Shown here: in pieces, positions 8,517-16,902 of the stretch
Position numbering within the stretch: the first letter of the stretch is position 1
Layout: the number at the start of each line of letters is the position of its first letter
Assembly (NCBI GenBank): GCA_964394665.1
Contig: CAYMYN010000003.1
Span: 1-64,000, forward strand
Origin: CAYMYN01 sp964394665
Lineage (GTDB): Bacteria > Planctomycetota > UBA1135 > GCA-002686595
Direction: 5' to 3'
DNA length: 64,000 bases
Notes under the pieces: generated by a model
Seen by the model: the letters and a program-made list of their open reading frames with translations, nothing else
The model's database searches: none
Told to the model about the DNA's origin: nothing
Program-made: the position numbers and the translations under genes

Positions 8517-10109
8517 TCAGATCCAGGTCACGACGATCCCGTTCGACAGGTTGAAGTCGGCCGACGTGCAGGAGGCGGCCGGGTCGCGATAGAGCACCTG
8601 GTACGTGCGCGTTCCGGCGCCGAGCACCTGGCCGCGGACGCTGAGCGCGGCTTCACCGCTCTCGGGGTAGCGCGCGGAGCCGGAGGTCGCCGACTTCACG
8701 GCGATTCGCCGGAGCGAGCCCGTGGCGCACGACAGGCCGTCGCCGAAGGGCCTGCCCTGGCCGCCGTTCGCGGCGGTGTTGCCCTGAAAGAAGAAGACCG
8801 TCGTCGAGCTCGGCATCCCATCCGCCTCGAGCACGCACGTGTCGTCCGTCAAGAGCAGCGAGCCGCTCGCGCGCAGACCCGCGCCGGTGCCGTTCGAGTT
8901 CAGGCAACCGCGCTGCGAGCCGCTCGGGCTCGAGTTCGCGCATGGACAGGCGCTCGCGCTGCCGTCGCCCGCGCACGAGACCCGACCGGCGATCCCGCAT
9001 GCGCGGCGGACTTCGACCGTGTTCGACGTGCCCGTCACCGAAGCGACCGTGACCAGGTCCAGGTCCCCGTCGCGGTCGACGTCCGCGCTGAACACGTCCA
9101 CGAAGGGCAGCGCGTTCGAGAGCGTCGTCGCGGGGGTGAACGTGCCGGATCCGTCGTTCAGGAAGTGCACCAGGCGGCCGGTCGCCGGAGGGCCGGGGGC
9201 CCAGATCGCGGCGATGAGGTCGAGGTCGCCGTCGGCGTCGAGATCGGCGAAGGAGAGCGCGAACGCGACGCCGCCGCCATAGGAAACGTCACTCCGCGGT
9301 GCGTAGGTGCCCCCACCCTGCCCGCGCCAGATCGCGACGGTCTTGCTGCCGAGGTCGATCGCAGCCACGTCGAGAGCCGGGTGGCCGTCGAACTGCGCCC
9401 CGACGACCGACGTCGGGGAGCTCGCGGCGTTCAGGTGGATCGGCTGGCCGAACCCACCCTGGCCATTGTTCCGGTACGCCAAGACCAGTTGGGAGCTCGT
9501 GTGTGCGACGAGGAAGTCCAGGTCGCCGTCACCGTCGATGTCGGCGAGCGCGGTCCCCGCGTCGGCGTGGTAGTTCAGGGAGATGAACGTCCACCAGAAG
9601 CCCCGAGAGCCGTCGCTGAGGAGTGCTCTGCCGACGGACGACCACGGCGAGAGCACCTCCACGCCGACCAGGTCGGGATAGCCGTTCTGGTCGATGTCGC
9701 CGATGGACAGGCTGGCGGGTTGGATCCCGAGCAAGGCGTCGATGGTGGCCGCCAGGAAGGTCCCGTTGCCCTGGTTCCAGAAGATGCCGCGGTCCCAGAC
9801 CACGTCGGGCAGCCCATCCCCGTCGAAGTCCCCGACGAGGAGACGTTCGGCGATCCCGGGGGCGATGGGCACCGGCGCCGCGAAGGCGCCGTCGCCGCTC
9901 CCGTACGCGATCTGCACCGCGCCTCCCGTACTCATCACGACGTCCAGGTGGCCGTCGCCGTCGAAGTCGGCGGTCGCGGCGGTGCGCGTCGTCCCCGCGG
10001 CGATCAAGGACGACTGCGACTCGAAGCACAAGGACTGGGGCGCGGCGAGCAGCGGCATGGCGACGAGGACGGCGGCCACGGGGAGGGCTCGTTGGATGTG
10101 CTGGTTCAT
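8517..10109 (-). CDS. Secreted FG-GAP/VCBS repeat protein with C-terminal Cys module
   Basis: Predicted 530 aa. The ATG at 10109 precedes a signal peptide (ALPVAAVLVAMPLLAAPQS); the frame continues open far upstream but without coding character. At least six calcium-loop motifs recur about every 50-60 residues: DFDGDGHLDVV, DFDGDGLPDVV, DIDQNGYPDLV, DIDGDGDLDFL, DLDADGDLDLI, DVDRDGDLDLV. These are typical of FG-GAP/VCBS beta-propeller blades that bind calcium on the cell surface. The last 150 residues carry the GDGSASACPC ... FGDGLSC ... YRDP ... FNLSNG module also found in the genes at 4282 and 14892. Likely role is adhesion or surface display; no catalytic residue is visible. Confidence 0.9.
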   Translation of the reverse strand: MNQHIQRALPVAAVLVAMPLLAAPQSLCFESQSSLIAAGTTRTAATADFDGDGHLDVVMSTGGAVQIAYGSGDGAFAAPVPIAPGIAERLLVGDFDGDGLPDVVWDRGIFWNQGNGTFLAATIDALLGIQPASLSIGDIDQNGYPDLVGVEVLSPWSSVGRALLSDGSRGFWWTFISLNYHADAGTALADIDGDGDLDFLVAHTSSQLVLAYRNNGQGGFGQPIHLNAASSPTSVVGAQFDGHPALDVAAIDLGSKTVAIWRGQGGGTYAPRSDVSYGGGVAFALSFADLDADGDLDLIAAIWAPGPPATGRLVHFLNDGSGTFTPATTLSNALPFVDVFSADVDRDGDLDLVTVASVTGTSNTVEVRRACGIAGRVSCAGDGSASACPCANSSPSGSQRGCLNSNGTGAGLRASGSLLLTDDTCVLEADGMPSSTTVFFFQGNTAANGGQGRPFGDGLSCATGSLRRIAVKSATSGSARYPESGEAALSVRGQVLGAGTRTYQVLYRDPAASCTSADFNLSNGIVVTWI

Positions 10110-10159
10110 GGGTTGGATCCTCGGCGGGGGAACGGGTGAGTGAGGTGTGTTGGGGGGCG

Positions 10160-12703
10160 TCACGGCAGGACGACGTCCACCGCGACGCTGGACTCGACAC
10201 GGAAGGGCACGTCCGCGCGGGGACTGCCCGACGCGTCGAGGACGCGCAGGCTGTAGTCGTAGGGGAGCAGCTCGAACTCGCGGAGCTCCGCGGGAAGCTC
10301 GTGCACGCGGCCTTCGACGACGCCCGTCCTCGTGGGAGTCCGGTGCCGGAGCTCGAGCCGCACGCCTGGCGGCGGCGCGGAGGTCCACGCGATGCGCACC
10401 AGGCCCGGGGGCCGCGCGCGGACCGTCCCCAGGTCGATCGCCGAACCCTGCTCGACGGGCGCGAGGCCGAGCTCGGCGACGCCTTCGCGCGCCACGACGA
10501 TCCAGCGCGCGAGCCCGGTGGCGATCAGAGTCGACTCGAAGGCGCCCGTCGTGGCGTCCACGAGCCATCCGCCCGCCAGGATCTGTTCGTCGCGGATCTC
10601 GCGCACGTAGGCCGTGGTCAGGGGCGCTCCGCGCGCATCGAGCGCGATCCCGCGCAGCGAGCCGAGCGCCGCGACGGTCCCGGCGTCGAGCTGGACCAGG
10701 AACTCCTGCGGACGCCGAGCATCGATCGCGAGCTTCCTGTGGACGAACCCGTCCGAGCCGCGCAGGATCGTGCAGTCCAGGACTTCGCTCGGGAACGCAT
10801 CGATCGAGCACGCGCCCGAGGCATCGATCAGGGCGATCGTGCGCCACGCGGGGCCCGACTCGGGACGCGATTCGAGGAGGACGAGGATGCCTGCGACGGT
10901 CCCCGAGCCCACGTCCTGGACCCGGATGCCCAAGCTCGGTTCCGCGAGCAACCGAATCGAAGCCGACGTCTCGCCCTGCGGCTCGAGCTCGAGGATCGCG
11001 CTCGCGCGTCCGTCCGCGGGGTCCGGCCCGCGCGCGAAGATCCGCGTGCTCCCGGGCGGGAGCCCCGACAGGCGGAAGCGCCCGTCGGCATCGGTGACCG
11101 TGCCCGGCGGCGCCTCGCGGTGGAACTCTGGCTGGGGCGCGAAGACCGCGGCCCCCGCGACGGCGCTGCCGTCCGCGCGCCGCACGTCGCCGACGAGCGT
11201 GGCGCCGCGCTCGAGACGGACGTCGATCCTGGCCTGCGGTTCGAGCGTCGAGATGCGGGTCGTCTCGAGCACGAAACCCGCTGCGCGCACGTCGAGCTCG
11301 TGCTCGCTGCGCTCGAGGTTCGCGAGGCGCGCGCGCCCTTCCTCGTCGGTGATCGCACCCACGGCGGAGTCGGTGGAGAGCACGCCGTCGTCGCCTCGGC
11401 CCAGTCCCCGACGGCGTTTGTCGACCTCGACGCGCGCCCCCGCCACGGGTCGGCCTTCCTCGTCGACGACGCGCAGGTCGAGGACCTGCTCCGGTCCGCC
11501 GAGCACGAGCTCGAACGAACCCCCCTCCTCGGGAACCGGCACGTAGTAGGTGCGCGAGTACGCGTGGCCGTCGGCCCGCGCTCGGACCGCGACGCCCCCC
11601 GCGGGCGGCTGGAAGAGCGGCGCGCGCATCAGTTGCGCCGCATCGACCTCGATCGTGGTGATCCCCTGGCTGTCGGTGCGCTGCGCCGGCAGGTCGGGGA
11701 GGTCGAGCGACGCCGTGATCGAGACGAGGGCGTCCGGGACGGGGAGTCCATCGGCGGAGACGACGCGCAGCGCGAGACGGCGCGGCGGAACGGAGGTCGC
11801 CGTGGCTTCGCTCGTCGTCGGCTCGGCGGACGCTGTCGGCGGAGCGAGCGGTTCGCGGGTTTGCACATCCGCGCCGAGATCGGTTCCGACCGTCGTGGTC
11901 GGCACGCTCGGCTGCGCGGTGGCGAGCGCGGGCGGCGGAGTCGCTCTCGATGGCTCGTCCGGGCGCAGGAACGCGAAGTAGACCGTCGATGCGACGAGCA
12001 CCGCGGCTGCCGATCCGAGGGCGAGACGGCGCAGGGCCGTGCTCGCCGCGGAGCCCGCGGGCCCCGAGACGAGGCGCAGCACGCCGGTCCACGCCGATCG
12101 ATCGCCCTTGTGTTTGCGATCCAACACGGCGCGCAGCTCTGCCAGCCCCCGCCGCCGCTGCGTGCGGACCGTTTCCAGCGGCCGCCCCAGGAGGGCAGCG
12201 ACGGACTCCAGCGTGCGCCCGTCGAAGTAGTGCGCGACGAGGACGGCGCGCGACGGCTCCGAAACCTGCTCGACCGCGTCGCGCAGGAGCTTGTGCGTCG
12301 CGAGGCGCTCGTCGAGCTCCGCGTCGAACTCGGCCTCGTCGCGAGCCGCGACGAGCGCCTCGACATCGGCACGCCGACGCTCGCGCCGCACGCGGCGCCG
12401 TGCGATGCGTCGGACGACGGTCCGCATCCACTCGGCGAGGGTGCGCACTTCGCCCGCGGGCCGGCCGAGGGCCGCGAGCCAGGCTTCCTGCACCACGTCG
12501 TCGGCCCCGGCCGGGTCGTTCACCAGATGGCTCGCGAGGCGTCGCAGGTCGCGGCTCAGCTCGAGGAGCTCGGCGTCCCCGAAGGAGAGCGCCCCGTCGG
12601 TGTGGGCACCCTCGCCCTGCTTGGAAGGCTCTGCGTGCGCCGCGGTCGAGGACGGGGACTCCGGACGCGGATTCGGGTCGGATCGCTGATGCGGGTCTCT
12701 CAT
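10160..12703 (-). CDS. ECF sigma factor fused to a membrane-anchored regulatory-like ectodomain
   Basis: Predicted 847 aa. Residues 45-112 look like sigma region 2 (ADDVVQEAWLAAL, then EWMRTVVRRIARRR), and 145-195 like region 4 (RTLESVAALLGRPLETVRTQRRRGLAELR). One hydrophobic helix follows at about 227-246 (LALGSAAAVLVASTVYFAF), then a Pro/Thr-rich linker. About 550 residues of carboxypeptidase-regulatory-like beta-sandwich repeats complete it, seen as GxPVPDALVSI, GRPVAGARVEV, ITDEEGRARL, VTDADGRFRLSGLPPG. The arrangement puts the promoter-binding part in the cytoplasm and the ectodomain outside. No separate anti-sigma gene is adjacent. Planctomycete ECF families with long C-terminal extensions are known; whether this one is sensed or cleaved is inference. 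Confidence 0.88.
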   Translation of the reverse strand: MRDPHQRSDPNPRPESPSSTAAHAEPSKQGEGAHTDGALSFGDAELLELSRDLRRLASHLVNDPAGADDVVQEAWLAALGRPAGEVRTLAEWMRTVVRRIARRRVRRERRRADVEALVAARDEAEFDAELDERLATHKLLRDAVEQVSEPSRAVLVAHYFDGRTLESVAALLGRPLETVRTQRRRGLAELRAVLDRKHKGDRSAWTGVLRLVSGPAGSAASTALRRLALGSAAAVLVASTVYFAFLRPDEPSRATPPPALATAQPSVPTTTVGTDLGADVQTREPLAPPTASAEPTTSEATATSVPPRRLALRVVSADGLPVPDALVSITASLDLPDLPAQRTDSQGITTIEVDAAQLMRAPLFQPPAGGVAVRARADGHAYSRTYYVPVPEEGGSFELVLGGPEQVLDLRVVDEEGRPVAGARVEVDKRRRGLGRGDDGVLSTDSAVGAITDEEGRARLANLERSEHELDVRAAGFVLETTRISTLEPQARIDVRLERGATLVGDVRRADGSAVAGAAVFAPQPEFHREAPPGTVTDADGRFRLSGLPPGSTRIFARGPDPADGRASAILELEPQGETSASIRLLAEPSLGIRVQDVGSGTVAGILVLLESRPESGPAWRTIALIDASGACSIDAFPSEVLDCTILRGSDGFVHRKLAIDARRPQEFLVQLDAGTVAALGSLRGIALDARGAPLTTAYVREIRDEQILAGGWLVDATTGAFESTLIATGLARWIVVAREGVAELGLAPVEQGSAIDLGTVRARPPGLVRIAWTSAPPPGVRLELRHRTPTRTGVVEGRVHELPAELREFELLPYDYSLRVLDASGSPRADVPFRVESSVAVDVVLP

Positions 12704-12958
12704 CGGGGGCGGTCGGCGCTCGGAGGCGCACAGGACTCGTGTCTCGGGGAACCGATGGGGGGTTCACCCATCCTGGAAGAAGCGCGGCGGGGGGATGCCT
12801 CACCGGGAGGCGGCGCAGGCCCGGGAACCTCCAGGGTGGGTCCGAGGCGCCGGCCGGGCCGTCGTGCGGCCCCGGATGCGCCGACCGTTTCCGGCGGGTC
12901 GGCGAGGGTCTGGAGGACCTCGAAGTGCCGCCCGGGGCGGGGCAAGCGAGCGGTGGGC

Positions 12959-14587
12959 TCAGTCGCCGCGGAGGCGCGCCGCGTGTTCGAGGGTCTGGGG
13001 ATCCAGGGGGACCGCGAAGTGCTGGGGCTCCGGGGTGTCGGCGATCCCGAGCACGAAGCGCTGGAGCTGCCCGGTGGAGCGGGGCTCGCCGCCCTCTTCC
13101 TCGGACTCCTGGGGCCGGGGTCCCTGCAGTCGGATGCTCCCGACCCATCGGCCCGGGGTCCACAGGTCGACCTGCAGGACCTCCTCCTGCGGGCGAGCGA
13201 CGATCGGGTTCCCCTCGAACCCCTCGGGGTGCATCCAGATGGCGAGCTCGACCTCGGCGCCGAGGAGCTTGGCCCCCGGGAAGCTCAGGGCGACCGGCAG
13301 GCCGCGGCCCAGGACCACCTCCTGGGAGCCGCCATCCAGGAGGACGCGCGCCTCGCGGAAGCGGTCGGCGCGGACCATGGCCTCCCGCGGCGGACCCGCG
13401 TGGACCAGCGGATGCTCGCCCGCGGCGTGGGCGGCCGAGATCGTCGCCTTCCCGCTCCCCGAGAGATCGCGGGCGAAGAGCTGCCCGACGGCTTTCCCGT
13501 CGGCGTCCTTCACGGCCAGGCGGGTGACCCGCAGCCGCTCGCGCAGGTCGATCGTCTCGAGGCGCGCCTCGGGCTCGCCGTCCGGCGTCAGGTGGAGATC
13601 GTCGAACAGCACGAGCGGATCGCCGATCCAGCCGCTGCCCTCGAGCTCGAGGGAGCTGCGGCCCTTCCAGGGCACCCGGAACTCGAAGCGGCCCTGGGCG
13701 TCGAGTGCGACCCAGACCTGATCCCCAAAGGCGGGCCCGCGGGCGGCCAGCCGCAGCCGCCGCGCGATCGTCTGGGGTTCGAGCAGCACCCGCCCCTCGT
13801 AGGTGGAGCGCCGCGGCATGACGAGGACCACGCCCTGCGCGCCGACCTCGAACCCGTGCTGCACGTCGGGGCGGTCGGGGTGCTGGGCGGTGAGCACGAG
13901 CCGACCCGCCGGGACCGCACCCCGCAGCTCGAAGGACCCCTGGGCGTCGTCGAAGGCCCGCAGCCTCGAAACCGTGGGCTCGCTCCACAGGGCGACGCTC
14001 AGGGCCACGGGCGAGACGGGTCTTCCCTCTGGATCCACGACCCGGCCCGAGATCACCAGGGGCGGCGGGTCGAAGACCACGTCGCCCAGGTCCTGCCGGC
14101 CCCCGTCGGGGAGCCGCACCCGCGCGACCAGCTCGAAGCTCCTCCGCATCGTGCTGAACTCCAGTTGCGCGTCGGGCCGCGCGCCCCGGCCCAGGCCCCA
14201 GGTGAAGCGTCCCTGCGCGTCCGTGGTGACGAGCGTGCCGAGCCCGCCGCGCTCCCCGTCGCCCTCGACGCGGGCGCGCAGGTGGGCGTCCGTCAGGGGC
14301 TGCCCTCCGCGCTCCACGGCGCGCCCGGTGAGGTGCAGGGCCGGCCGACCCTCAGCACTGGGCTTCCCGTCCCCGGGCGACCCTGGGTACGGATCCGGGG
14401 GGACCGGGCGGGTCGGCTCCGGCCGATCCACCAGGCCCCGGGCCGACCGCGCCACTCCGTCGGAGGCCGTCCCTTCGCCCCCGTTCCCGCCCAGGAAACG
14501 GCTCGCGAGCACGGCCCCGAGGGTCAGCGCGGCGACCAGGGCCAGGAGGAGGCCACGCCGGGGGAGGGGGGTGGGGGGGGTGTGCAT
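12959..14587 (-). CDS. Membrane-anchored carboxypeptidase-regulatory-like protein
   Basis: About 542 aa from the ATG at 14587; an ATG at 14620 would add eleven residues. The N-terminus has one hydrophobic helix (GLLLALVAALTLGAVLASRF) that works as a signal anchor. The ectodomain has CarboxypepD_reg-like units: LHLTGRAVERGGQPLTDAHL, VTTDAQGRFTWGL, VISGRVVDPEGRPVSPVAL, DDAQGSFELRGAVPAG. The fold matches the extracytoplasmic half of the sigma fusion just downstream, but no sigma domain is present. The two are on the same strand 255 bases apart and may be transcribed together. It may be a structural or ligand-binding partner, which is inference. Confidence 0.8.
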   Translation of the reverse strand: MHTPPTPLPRRGLLLALVAALTLGAVLASRFLGGNGGEGTASDGVARSARGLVDRPEPTRPVPPDPYPGSPGDGKPSAEGRPALHLTGRAVERGGQPLTDAHLRARVEGDGERGGLGTLVTTDAQGRFTWGLGRGARPDAQLEFSTMRRSFELVARVRLPDGGRQDLGDVVFDPPPLVISGRVVDPEGRPVSPVALSVALWSEPTVSRLRAFDDAQGSFELRGAVPAGRLVLTAQHPDRPDVQHGFEVGAQGVVLVMPRRSTYEGRVLLEPQTIARRLRLAARGPAFGDQVWVALDAQGRFEFRVPWKGRSSLELEGSGWIGDPLVLFDDLHLTPDGEPEARLETIDLRERLRVTRLAVKDADGKAVGQLFARDLSGSGKATISAAHAAGEHPLVHAGPPREAMVRADRFREARVLLDGGSQEVVLGRGLPVALSFPGAKLLGAEVELAIWMHPEGFEGNPIVARPQEEVLQVDLWTPGRWVGSIRLQGPRPQESEEEGGEPRSTGQLQRFVLGIADTPEPQHFAVPLDPQTLEHAARLRGD

Positions 14588-14891
14588 GGGGCAAGTCGGG
14601 GGGGACCCCGGACGGGTCACAGGTCGTCGCCCGACCGGGGAGGCAGCCCGCAGGATGGCGGAAGTGTACCTGGGGCCCCCGGGACAGCCTCCGGGCGCTG
14701 GGCGGCCGCCCCGACCGGGCGAGACCCGAGCCGCCGCCCGCCGGCACCTGGGCGGAGTGAGGTTTTACAGAGTAAACCCGGACGTCCAGGGAGGGGGTAA
14801 GCTGGTGAGGCCCCCCATCCGCGGCAAGGCGCTTCCCCGCGGCCTGGCGCGGAATTCCCCTAGCAACACCCATCCTGCACGAGGTCTTTCC

Positions 14892-16760
14892 ATGACTCTC
14901 CGCTTCCTGACCACCGCTGCCCTCGCCGCGGCTGCGCTCCTCAGCCCGACGGTGGCCGCCCAGACCCTCGGCTGCGAGGTCGGCGTCGCCAACGGCGGCC
15001 TGATCCCCGCCTCGGGCACCGGCGGTGGCGGTGTGTTCCCCGGCACCCTGCCCGCGACCCCCGGGGTCTTCACCCTCAACGTGCCCTCGGTCCCCCCGGG
15101 GGCGACGGTCGTCACGGAGGTCAAGCTCATCGGCCTGACCCACACCTGGCTGGCCGACGTGCAACTGGTCCTCACCGACCCGGGCGGCGTGTCCCACAAC
15201 CTGTGGGTGCGCGGCCCCGCGGGCATCACCTCCTGCGACTGGAACGGCGACTACACGATCGTGCCCCCGTGCGTCGGCCTCGGACTCGCCCTGCCTGGCT
15301 CGTGCACGGGGACCACGATCCTGCCCCCCGGAGCCTACGACCAGTTCTTCGGGAACGCCGGGACGGCCTGGACCTCCGGCACCAACGGCATCTTCAACAC
15401 GCCCCTGGACACGATCCCGGCGGCCGCGGGCCTGTGGACCCTCACCGCCTATGACTGGGCGGGGAGCGATGCGGGGTCCCTCGCCAGCTTCGACGTGTGC
15501 TTCGGCAGCCCCCTGCCGCCGAGTGTGCCGACCCAGGCGCCGGTGCTGACCTCGCCGGTGAACAACGCCTCCCTCTTCGGGCCGGTCGTCAACCTGGTCT
15601 GGGCCACCACCCCCTGCGCGACGAGCTACGAGGTCGAGGTCGATGCGGTCATCTTCCCGTCCGCCGGCACCACCCTCGCCTACAACTCCACCCCCGGGGC
15701 GCACAGTTGGCGCGTCCGGGGCGTCAACTCCTCCGGCGACGGGCCCTGGTCCGCGCCCTTCACGTTCAACGACCTCGGTGATCCCCCGACGCCCTGCACC
15801 GGTCAAGAGCTGACAACAGTCCCGTTCTCGGGCGGCAACGGCCTGTCCACGGGTAGCGCGGTCTACTTCGACGTCGACGTCCTGAACCCGGCCGGCATCA
15901 CCGTGTCGCAGTTCAACACCAACGCGAACGCAACCGTCGGTACCCCGTTCACGCTGGAGGTCTGGACCAAGCCCGGCACCTATGTCGGCTCCGAGTTCAA
16001 CGCTGGGGCCTGGACGCTGACCGCCACCGGCGGCGGTGTCTCGGTCGGGAGCAACACCTCCCCCGGCGCCCTGGTCGAGGTCCCCGACTTCAACCTCCCG
16101 CCGGGCGTGACGGGCATGGCGCTGCGCATCATCGGCGCCGGTCACTCCTACACCGACGGAAACGGGGCGAACCAGTTCTACTCCAACGCGGACCTCAGCA
16201 TCTCCCTGGGCGCGAGCCAAGCGACGCTCTTCTCGAGCACGCCCTTCACGCCCCGGGTCTGGAACGGCACGCTGCGCTACAACTGCGCGAACTTCCCCGC
16301 CTTCTGCAACGGTGACGGTAGCGGCACGCTTTGCCCCTGCGGCAACCAGAACGATGGCAGCAACGGTGTCGCGGGCTGCGCCAACAGCGCGGGCGCGGGC
16401 GGCGGCAAGCTCGTCGCCACGGGGAGCAGCTCGATCGCCGCGGGCGACCTCGTCCTCGCGGGCTCGACCCTGCAGACCGGCCAGGCCGGCCTCTATCTGC
16501 AGGGCAACAACGCCACGGGTGGCGGCAACGGCACGGCCTTCGGCGATGGCCTGCGCTGCGCGGGCGGCGGCGTGGTGCGCCTGCAGATCCGCAACTCCGG
16601 CATGAGCGGCTCCTCGTTCACGACCGTGAACATCGGCTCCATCGGCGGCGTCGCTCCCGGCGACGTGAAGCGCTACCAGCTCTGGTTCCGCGACACCGCG
16701 GGCCTCTGCGGCAGCGGCTTCAACTTCACCAACGGCGTCGAGGTGACCTGGGCGCCGTGA
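14892..16760 (+). CDS. Secreted protein: P-domain-like N-terminus, Fn3-like middle, C-terminal Cys module
   Basis: Predicted 622 aa. The ATG at 14892 has GAGGT seven bases upstream and starts a signal peptide (LRFLTTAALAAAALLSPTVAAQ). The first 190 residues resemble a proprotein-convertase P-domain (THTWLADVQLVLTDPGGVSHNLW ... GLWTLTAYDWAGSDAGSLASFDVCF). A fibronectin-III-like unit follows (APVLTSPVNNASL ... HSWRVRGVNSSGDGPWSAPF), then a beta-rich region. The last 150 residues are the shared module: GDGSGTLCPC, YLQGNN, FGDGLRCAGG, YQLWFRD, GFNFTNG. No protease domain is present, so the P-domain is probably a surface or stability module. Divergent from the gene at 14587. Confidence 0.88.
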   Translation: MTLRFLTTAALAAAALLSPTVAAQTLGCEVGVANGGLIPASGTGGGGVFPGTLPATPGVFTLNVPSVPPGATVVTEVKLIGLTHTWLADVQLVLTDPGGVSHNLWVRGPAGITSCDWNGDYTIVPPCVGLGLALPGSCTGTTILPPGAYDQFFGNAGTAWTSGTNGIFNTPLDTIPAAAGLWTLTAYDWAGSDAGSLASFDVCFGSPLPPSVPTQAPVLTSPVNNASLFGPVVNLVWATTPCATSYEVEVDAVIFPSAGTTLAYNSTPGAHSWRVRGVNSSGDGPWSAPFTFNDLGDPPTPCTGQELTTVPFSGGNGLSTGSAVYFDVDVLNPAGITVSQFNTNANATVGTPFTLEVWTKPGTYVGSEFNAGAWTLTATGGGVSVGSNTSPGALVEVPDFNLPPGVTGMALRIIGAGHSYTDGNGANQFYSNADLSISLGASQATLFSSTPFTPRVWNGTLRYNCANFPAFCNGDGSGTLCPCGNQNDGSNGVAGCANSAGAGGGKLVATGSSSIAAGDLVLAGSTLQTGQAGLYLQGNNATGGGNGTAFGDGLRCAGGGVVRLQIRNSGMSGSSFTTVNIGSIGGVAPGDVKRYQLWFRDTAGLCGSGFNFTNGVEVTWAP

Positions 16761-16797
16761 CCTGGGTGGACCTGTCGACCCTTGGGTTGCCAGGTCC
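16758..16797 (+). repeat. Post-stop conserved element, copy 2
   Basis: TGACCTGGGTGGACCTGTC beginning at the stop codon, ending TTGCCAGGTCC. It matches the element at 6676-6713 with only a few substitutions. ACCTGG and CCAGGT at the ends are complementary. Confidence 0.6.
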
Positions 16798-16813
16798 TCC
16801 GCAGCGACGTGTG

Positions 16814-16853
16814 GCGGGGCCGGCGGGACCTTGGAGGTCCGCGCCGGCCCCGC
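16814..16853. terminator. Strong bidirectional hairpin terminator
   Basis: GCGGGGCCGGCG pairs with CGCCGGCCCCGC, with an inner GGACC/GGTCC stem, followed by TCGTTTC. It lies between convergent genes ending at 16760 (+) and 16903 (-), so it probably terminates both. Confidence 0.75.
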
Positions 16854-16902
16854 TCGTTTCTCCCGCTGGCCGCCAGCGCGTCGAGGCCCGTTCGTTCGCG
16901 GC

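Noticed and set aside
8517..13988. A 1823-residue open frame on the minus strand
   Set aside because: Upstream of 10109 it overlaps two real genes and reads as arginine/alanine-rich shadow; the real start follows from the signal peptide.
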